Source of the DNA: an uncultured Prevotella sp.
GTDB taxonomy: Bacteria; Bacteroidota; Bacteroidia; Bacteroidales; Bacteroidaceae
Assembly: GCA_900557405.1 (NCBI GenBank)
Contig: USSF01000028.1
Span: 1 to 27,706, forward strand
DNA: 27,706 bases
Direction: 5' to 3'
The notes under the pieces are model-generated. The model saw only the letters and a list, made by a program, of their open reading frames with translations. It made no database searches and had not been told where the DNA came from. The translations under genes and the position numbers were made by a program. The first letter of the stretch is position 1; every line of letters starts with the position of its first letter. Positions 25,313 to 27,706 of this stretch are shown here, in pieces.

Positions 25313-25328
25313 CAAAGATACAAAGATA
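25313..25328 (-). promoter_or_regulatory. Tandem TATCTTTG -7 boxes of the frameshifted gene
   Basis: Two adjacent copies of TATCTTTG (25328-25321 and 25320-25313) on the minus strand, 29 nt or more upstream of the ATG at 25283. This spacing supports 25283 as the ancestral start. -33 elements are weak. Confidence 0.45.
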
Positions 25329-25350
25329 TGTTTATACCATAAAATAAAGC

Positions 25351-25399
25351 ATAAAGGTATATCCGTATATAATATTCATTAATATAAATATATCTTTAT
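25351..25399. promoter_or_regulatory. Inverted repeat in the divergent promoter region
   Basis: ATAAAGGTATAT (25351-25362) and ATATATCTTTAT (25388-25399) are inverted copies with one mismatch, lying between two divergent genes. The XRE protein encoded next to it is a natural candidate ligand. The surrounding DNA is very AT-rich, so some symmetry is expected by chance. Confidence 0.4.
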
Positions 25400-25416
25400 A
25401 TTACATATATAATGTG

Positions 25417-25424
25417 TAACTTTG
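25417..25424 (+). promoter_or_regulatory. -7 box of the XRE gene
   Basis: TAACTTTG matches TAnnTTTG and lies 26 nt upstream of the ATG at 25451. Confidence 0.5.
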
Positions 25425-25450
25425 TATCATCAAAATATAAATATAATTTT

Positions 25451-25798
25451 ATGCAAGTATATATAAAAGAAATGTTAGCTGCTAAAGGGTTGACACAAAA
25501 AGAAATCGCCAAGCAAATGGGCGTTACACAGTCTAATATATCCGCCGTTATCTCGCGCCCATCGTTCCCCACTCTGGAGCGTATCGCGTCGGCCTTAGAG
25601 GTGGAGCCGTGGCAGCTCCTCGCCCCTCCTGCTGTAGTGGAGGAGCTGAAGCAAGCAAGGGCGCAGCGTTCAGGCTGTGGCGGTGGTGGCTTAGTGGGCG
25701 TTGTGCGTGTAGGCTGTGAGATCTACACCGCCGACACCGTGCAACAGCTCCGCGCCATCGTCGAGCGTATGGAGCGTGACGAAGGATCTAATAAGTAA
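25451..25798 (+). CDS. XRE-family helix-turn-helix regulator
   Basis: A 115-aa DNA-binding protein. The N-terminal HTH_3/Cro-like domain (residues 1-55) reads MLAAKGLTQKEIAKQMGVTQ then SNISAVISRPSFPTLERIAS, a textbook XRE helix-turn-helix, followed by ALEVEPWQLLAP. A glycine/cysteine-rich linker (about 75-88) separates a short C-terminal module (IYTADTVQQLRAIVERMER) that may mediate oligomerisation. I chose the ATG at 25451 because the longer frame from 25412 would overlap the -7 box. It is divergent from the frameshifted gene and probably represses the shared intergenic region. XRE regulators of this size often control mobile-element genes. The family call is firm; the target is inferred. 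Confidence 0.9.
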   Translation: MQVYIKEMLAAKGLTQKEIAKQMGVTQSNISAVISRPSFPTLERIASALEVEPWQLLAPPAVVEELKQARAQRSGCGGGGLVGVVRVGCEIYTADTVQQLRAIVERMERDEGSNK

Positions 25799-25810
25799 AA
25801 GCAGAAAAAT

Positions 25811-25836
25811 CCCGACAGGGTGCAAACCTTGTCGGG
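25811..25836 (-). terminator. Terminator of the DUF5053-like gene
   Basis: CCCGACA (25811-25817) pairs with TGTCGGG (25830-25836). On the minus strand the stem is followed by ATTTTTC. It sits just after the stop of the convergent XRE gene and may also serve that gene weakly. Confidence 0.65.
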
Positions 25837-25900
25837 AATGGTGCGCCGCGCCCTGCGGCGGCTTGTGTTCAAATACGGCTAAATATACAAAGCCGGGGCT

Positions 25901-26158
25901 TTATTGTATGCGGTCGGCAGCTCGGCGTATTCTGTCACTCAGGTCAACGAGAGCGCCGCGCAGTTGCTCGCGCTCCTCCTCTGTAAATGCGGTTGGCTTT
26001 TTGTTTCCGTCGATACCGTCTAACTTGTGATAGAGCCAAGAGCCGGAGCGGTTAAAATAACGCTTCGCCAGATCTGCCCAAGAAATGGAGATTAAAAGAT
26101 CAGATAACTGCGCTTTCATTGTCTCCGCCTGTGTCTGTTTCAAAATCATTATTGCCAT
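25901..26158 (-). CDS. DUF5053-like small protein
   Basis: An 85-aa protein resembling the DUF5053 family found in Bacteroidales mobile regions. The core SWADLAKRYFNRSGSWLYHKLDG (residues about 26-48) looks like a helix-turn-helix-type recognition segment, and FTEEEREQLRGALVDLSDRIR (58-78) forms a helix. The family is uncharacterised; a DNA-binding or regulatory role is only a guess from the Ser-Trp-Leu-Tyr pattern. Starts at 26158 (MAIMILKQ) and 26149 are both possible, and neither has a recognisable ribosome binding site. The next gene upstream on the same strand (stop at 26233) is 74 nt away, so the two may be cotranscribed. A terminator follows. Confidence 0.75.
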   Translation of the reverse strand: MAIMILKQTQAETMKAQLSDLLISISWADLAKRYFNRSGSWLYHKLDGIDGNKKPTAFTEEEREQLRGALVDLSDRIRRAADRIQ

Positions 26159-26232
26159 AACAGTAAATATTTAAAGTTATATTTTCTTTTTGGAGAGGGT
26201 GCCGAAGTGAACACCATCTTTTTAATTTCGTA

Positions 26233-26370
26233 TTACTCATCCAGCCATTCAGCGAAAAGCTTTTCTACATAATAGCGCAATTCCGTTGCGCCATTCGGGT
26301 AACTCCTTTTGTAGTTGCGCCCTGCTTCTATTAGCTCGCATTCAACCTCTGTTAATCTTAATTGTTTCAT
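26233..26370 (-). CDS. 45-residue conserved-looking hypothetical protein
   Basis: From the ATG at 26370 it reads MKQLRLTEVECELIEAGRNY and then KRSYPNGATELRYYVEKLFAEWLDE, a compact two-helix protein. The open frame continues upstream to 26427, but that part spans the -7 box, so the short version is preferred. I recall similar short proteins with a YxRSYPNG-type core in Bacteroidetes accessory DNA, without known function. Its promoter is exceptionally well marked and overlaid by two 20-bp dyad repeats, so it is probably tightly repressed. The DUF5053-like gene follows on the same strand and may share its transcript. Confidence 0.7.
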   Translation of the reverse strand: MKQLRLTEVECELIEAGRNYKRSYPNGATELRYYVEKLFAEWLDE

Positions 26371-26397
26371 ATTTATATTTATTTTATTTGAACACTG

Positions 26398-26428
26398 CAA
26401 AGGTAGTACTTTTATTTGTACTAACAAA
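26398..26428 (-). promoter_or_regulatory. Promoter of the 45-aa gene
   Basis: Minus-strand TTTG (26428-26425), a 19-nt spacer and TACCTTTG (26405-26398), 27 nt upstream of the ATG at 26370. The spacer coincides with operator repeat 1. Confidence 0.75.
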
Positions 26429-26454
26429 ACAATTTAGTACTTTTATTCGTATTA
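26404..26454. promoter_or_regulatory. Two 20-bp operator repeats over the promoter
   Basis: TAGTACTTTTATTTGTACTA (26404-26423) and TAGTACTTTTATTCGTATTA (26435-26454) differ at two positions and are offset by 31 bp, about three helical turns. The first is a dyad (TAGTAC-N8-GTACTA). One copy fills the spacer between -33 and -7 and the other lies just upstream of -33, a repressor-like arrangement. Confidence 0.75.
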
Positions 26455-26599
26455 TTTTTTATTTTTCTTGCATCCTTTCAAACCACCGACAGCACACAAC
26501 AGCACACCGACCGCCACGCCCCCGACCGCTTCAGGGCGAGCGATGGGCGAACCCTCGCCCCGTCTGAGGTGCGCGAGGGCATAAAACATAAAGTCATGA

Positions 26600-26665
26600 C
26601 TACATCAGGACGTAGGCCCCCTCCACAGCGCGGCGGGCGGTCTTGCGTGTGAATCGAAGTTTCAT
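26600..26665 (-). CDS. Possible 21-residue basic peptide
   Basis: A 22-codon frame including stop begins MKLRFTRKTARRAVEG and is rich in Lys and Arg. No promoter box or ribosome binding site is visible nearby. It is retained only as a candidate because the sequence is strikingly cationic and the surrounding gap is otherwise empty. Confidence 0.2.
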   Translation of the reverse strand: MKLRFTRKTARRAVEGAYVLM

Positions 26666-26885
26666 GGCAAGTTTGATGAATGTGATTGCTCTAATTATCA
26701 ATTATTTAAGTGTCCCTCTTGGGGTGGTTTTTACAAATCAGTATGTGGACTAAAACACTGATTATTAACTATTTATAGGGGTAAAAGAATAATTCTGACA
26801 CACTATTTAACGCCTAAATATTCCCTCAAAACACTCTAAAATCAACCGAAAGCACGCGCTTTCTACTGAAAACAAATATATTTAT

Positions 26886-26926
26886 TACCAAAACTTGGTA
26901 TTATTAAATAAAAAGCATTACCTTTG
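26886..26926 (+). promoter_or_regulatory. Promoter and dyad operator of the second XRE gene
   Basis: TTGG (26895-26898), a 20-nt spacer and TACCTTTG (26919-26926) form the promoter. TACCAA-AAC-TTGGTA (26886-26900) is a perfect 6-bp dyad covering the -33 element, which suggests autorepression. Confidence 0.65.
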
Positions 26927-26964
26927 CAAGCGAATAACAAATAAACGTATACAAATATTCGATT

Positions 26965-27333
26965 ATGGAAACGGGAAAAAAACCAAAATCTGAAGTAAAT
27001 CTTCGCAAACTCATGCAGAGGATGGGATTAGGCACAAACGCATTTGCCAAAGCCTGCGGTATGAGTTCGCAATCGATGGCACAATTCTTGCGCAACAAAT
27101 CGCTAACAACAGCGTCTATATACCGCATAGCAATGGCTCTCGATATAGACCCTCGCGACATGTTCTTCCCAACCGACGAGGAAGAAACTACATTATCTTT
27201 CTCCGACAAAGAAAAAGAGGAGAAAAAAGATAATACTCAAGAGGACACACAGACTACAGTCAACACCACCGCCTTCTGCCCTCACTGTGGCGCAAAGGTT
27301 CGTGTAGGTGTGGTGTTCCTGCCCGAAGAATAA
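26965..27333 (+). CDS. XRE-like regulator with C-terminal CPHCG zinc-knuckle motif
   Basis: A 122-aa protein. Residues about 9-65 form a helix-turn-helix of the XRE class (LMQRMGLGTNAFAKACGMSS, then QSMAQFLRNKSLTTASIYRI, then AMALDIDPRDMF). A charged, probably flexible linker follows (about 72-100, Lys/Glu/Asp/Thr-rich). The tail TAFCPHCGAKVRVGVVFLPE contains one CPHC knuckle, so a full zinc ribbon would require dimerisation or another ligand pair. The promoter and a perfect dyad over its -33 box lie 38 nt or more upstream, consistent with autoregulation. It is convergent with the small gene at 27399. Confidence 0.88.
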   Translation: METGKKPKSEVNLRKLMQRMGLGTNAFAKACGMSSQSMAQFLRNKSLTTASIYRIAMALDIDPRDMFFPTDEEETTLSFSDKEKEEKKDNTQEDTQTTVNTTAFCPHCGAKVRVGVVFLPEE

Positions 27334-27337
27334 AATC

Positions 27338-27366
27338 CCACGGCAAGCCTCGTGTGCCTACCGTGG
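27338..27366 (-). terminator. Terminator of the small gene at 27399
   Basis: CCACGG (27338-27343) pairs with CCGTGG (27361-27366) around a 17-nt loop. On the minus strand GATTTTATTC follows. It lies between the two convergent genes. Confidence 0.5.
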
Positions 27367-27398
27367 AAAACGTCCGAAGATCTTGCGCCAGCCTACCT

Positions 27399-27599
27399 TT
27401 AGCCATCCAACTCACCGCCAGGCTTCTGACTACCGCCGGAGCCACCGCCAGCCACTACGCCACCCGTGAGGTCGTCGGTGACGAGGGAGCGCATGAAGCT
27501 GTAAGGGTTGCCGATTTTGTGCTGCGCCTTGTACGTCTTCATCACGGCGAGGTAAGCCCCTGTACCCTTGACCGACTTGTCGGACGGACGGTTTATCAT
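27399..27599 (-). CDS. Hypothetical small protein with Gly/Ser-rich tail
   Basis: A 66-aa frame: MINRPSDKSVKGTGAYLAVM, then KTYKAQHKIGNPYSFMRSLV, then TDDLTGGVV and a glycine/serine-rich tail. The composition (folded head, flexible tail) and a terminator-like hairpin downstream support a real gene. I do not recognise a family. The upstream DNA on the minus strand contains a GTATAC dyad and 22-bp tandem repeats instead of a visible TAnnTTTG box, so the promoter is uncertain and the true start may differ. It could belong to an element that continues past the window edge. Confidence 0.5.
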   Translation of the reverse strand: MINRPSDKSVKGTGAYLAVMKTYKAQHKIGNPYSFMRSLVTDDLTGGVVAGGGSGGSQKPGGELDG

Positions 27600-27620
27600 C
27601 GAATGAAACGGATAAGCTAT

Positions 27621-27639
27621 GGTATACTGTCGGTATACC
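27621..27639. promoter_or_regulatory. GGTATAC dyad upstream of the small gene
   Basis: GGTATAC (27621-27627) and GTATACC (27633-27639) form a perfect 7-bp dyad with a 5-nt spacer, about 22 nt upstream of the minus-strand ATG at 27599. A regulator site is plausible. Confidence 0.45.
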
Positions 27640-27642
27640 TAT

Positions 27643-27686
27643 GCTGGACTCTTGGTACCAGATAGCTGGACTCTTGGTACCAGATA
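27643..27686. repeat. 22-bp tandem repeat at the window edge
   Basis: Two exact 22-bp copies (27643-27664 and 27665-27686), each containing the palindrome TGGTACCA. A degenerate third copy runs to the end of the window, so the array probably continues. Confidence 0.75.
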
Positions 27687-27706
27687 GCTGCACTTTTCTG
27701 GTACTA

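Larger units (their letters stand above)
26371..26964. other. Gene-poor stretch between the 45-aa gene and the second XRE gene
   Basis: No convincing gene of normal size. The stretch holds the operator repeats (26404-26454), a GC-rich hairpin (GGGCGAG at 26534-26540 with CTCGCCC at 26554-26560), a 21-codon minus-strand frame (26600-26665), a 7-bp inverted repeat AATCAGT/ACTGATT (26736-26763), and the promoter and dyad of the XRE gene (26886-26926). The remaining sequence is AT-rich and I see nothing in it. Confidence 0.5.

Noticed and set aside
27430..27693. 87-codon minus-strand frame overlapping the small gene at 27399
   Set aside because: The downstream half is Arg/Gly/Pro-rich and looks like an out-of-frame reading. 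It also crosses the 22-bp repeats. The 66-residue frame is more protein-like and has a terminator behind it.

Overview
The window comes from a member of the Bacteroidales, most likely Prevotella or a close relative. The evidence is a Bacteroidetes-style division and cell-wall (dcw) cluster, promoters of the TTTG-N19/20-TAnnTTTG class in front of many genes, A-rich leaders without Shine-Dalgarno sites, a MurE with the meso-diaminopimelate DNPR motif, and small accessory proteins (DUF5053-like, XRE) typical of this order. The genus is inferred, not shown.

Region 1 (about 0.1-17.1 kb, all minus strand) is a near-complete dcw operon read from right to left: mraZ, rsmH, ftsL-like, ftsI/PBP with a PASTA tail, murE, mraY, murD, ftsW, murG, murC, ftsQ, ftsA, ftsZ. 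A YqeY-like gene lies behind the ftsZ terminator. murF and ddl are not in the cluster. Several genes overlap by ATGA, and the leading promoter carries a three-repeat MraZ box. Together the genes make lipid II (MurC, MurD, MurE, MraY, MurG), polymerise and cross-link it at the septum (FtsW, FtsI, FtsQ, FtsL) and build the cytoskeletal ring (FtsA, FtsZ).

Region 2 (17.2-24.7 kb) is mixed. It holds tRNA-Ser(GGA), a phage-type amidase and holin pair, a zinc-ribbon NUDIX hydrolase, a membrane-spanning TPR/AraC regulator, a possible small RNA, gpmI, a secreted lysine-rich protein of unknown function, and a periplasmic PAP2 phosphatase that looks leaderless.

Region 3 (24.7-27.7 kb) is accessory DNA: two XRE regulators, a DUF5053-like protein, a 45-residue protein, an apparently frameshifted gene and a glycine-tailed small protein. 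Most of these have operator-like repeats over their promoters. It looks like the regulatory end of a mobile element whose remainder lies beyond the window. I did not recognise an effector or defence system inside the window.

The most noteworthy signals are the duplicated 20-bp dyad operator at 26.4 kb, the MraZ box, the A-tract frameshift at 25.28 kb, the TPR-like insert in FtsA, and the families of 8- and 9-bp periodic repeats.
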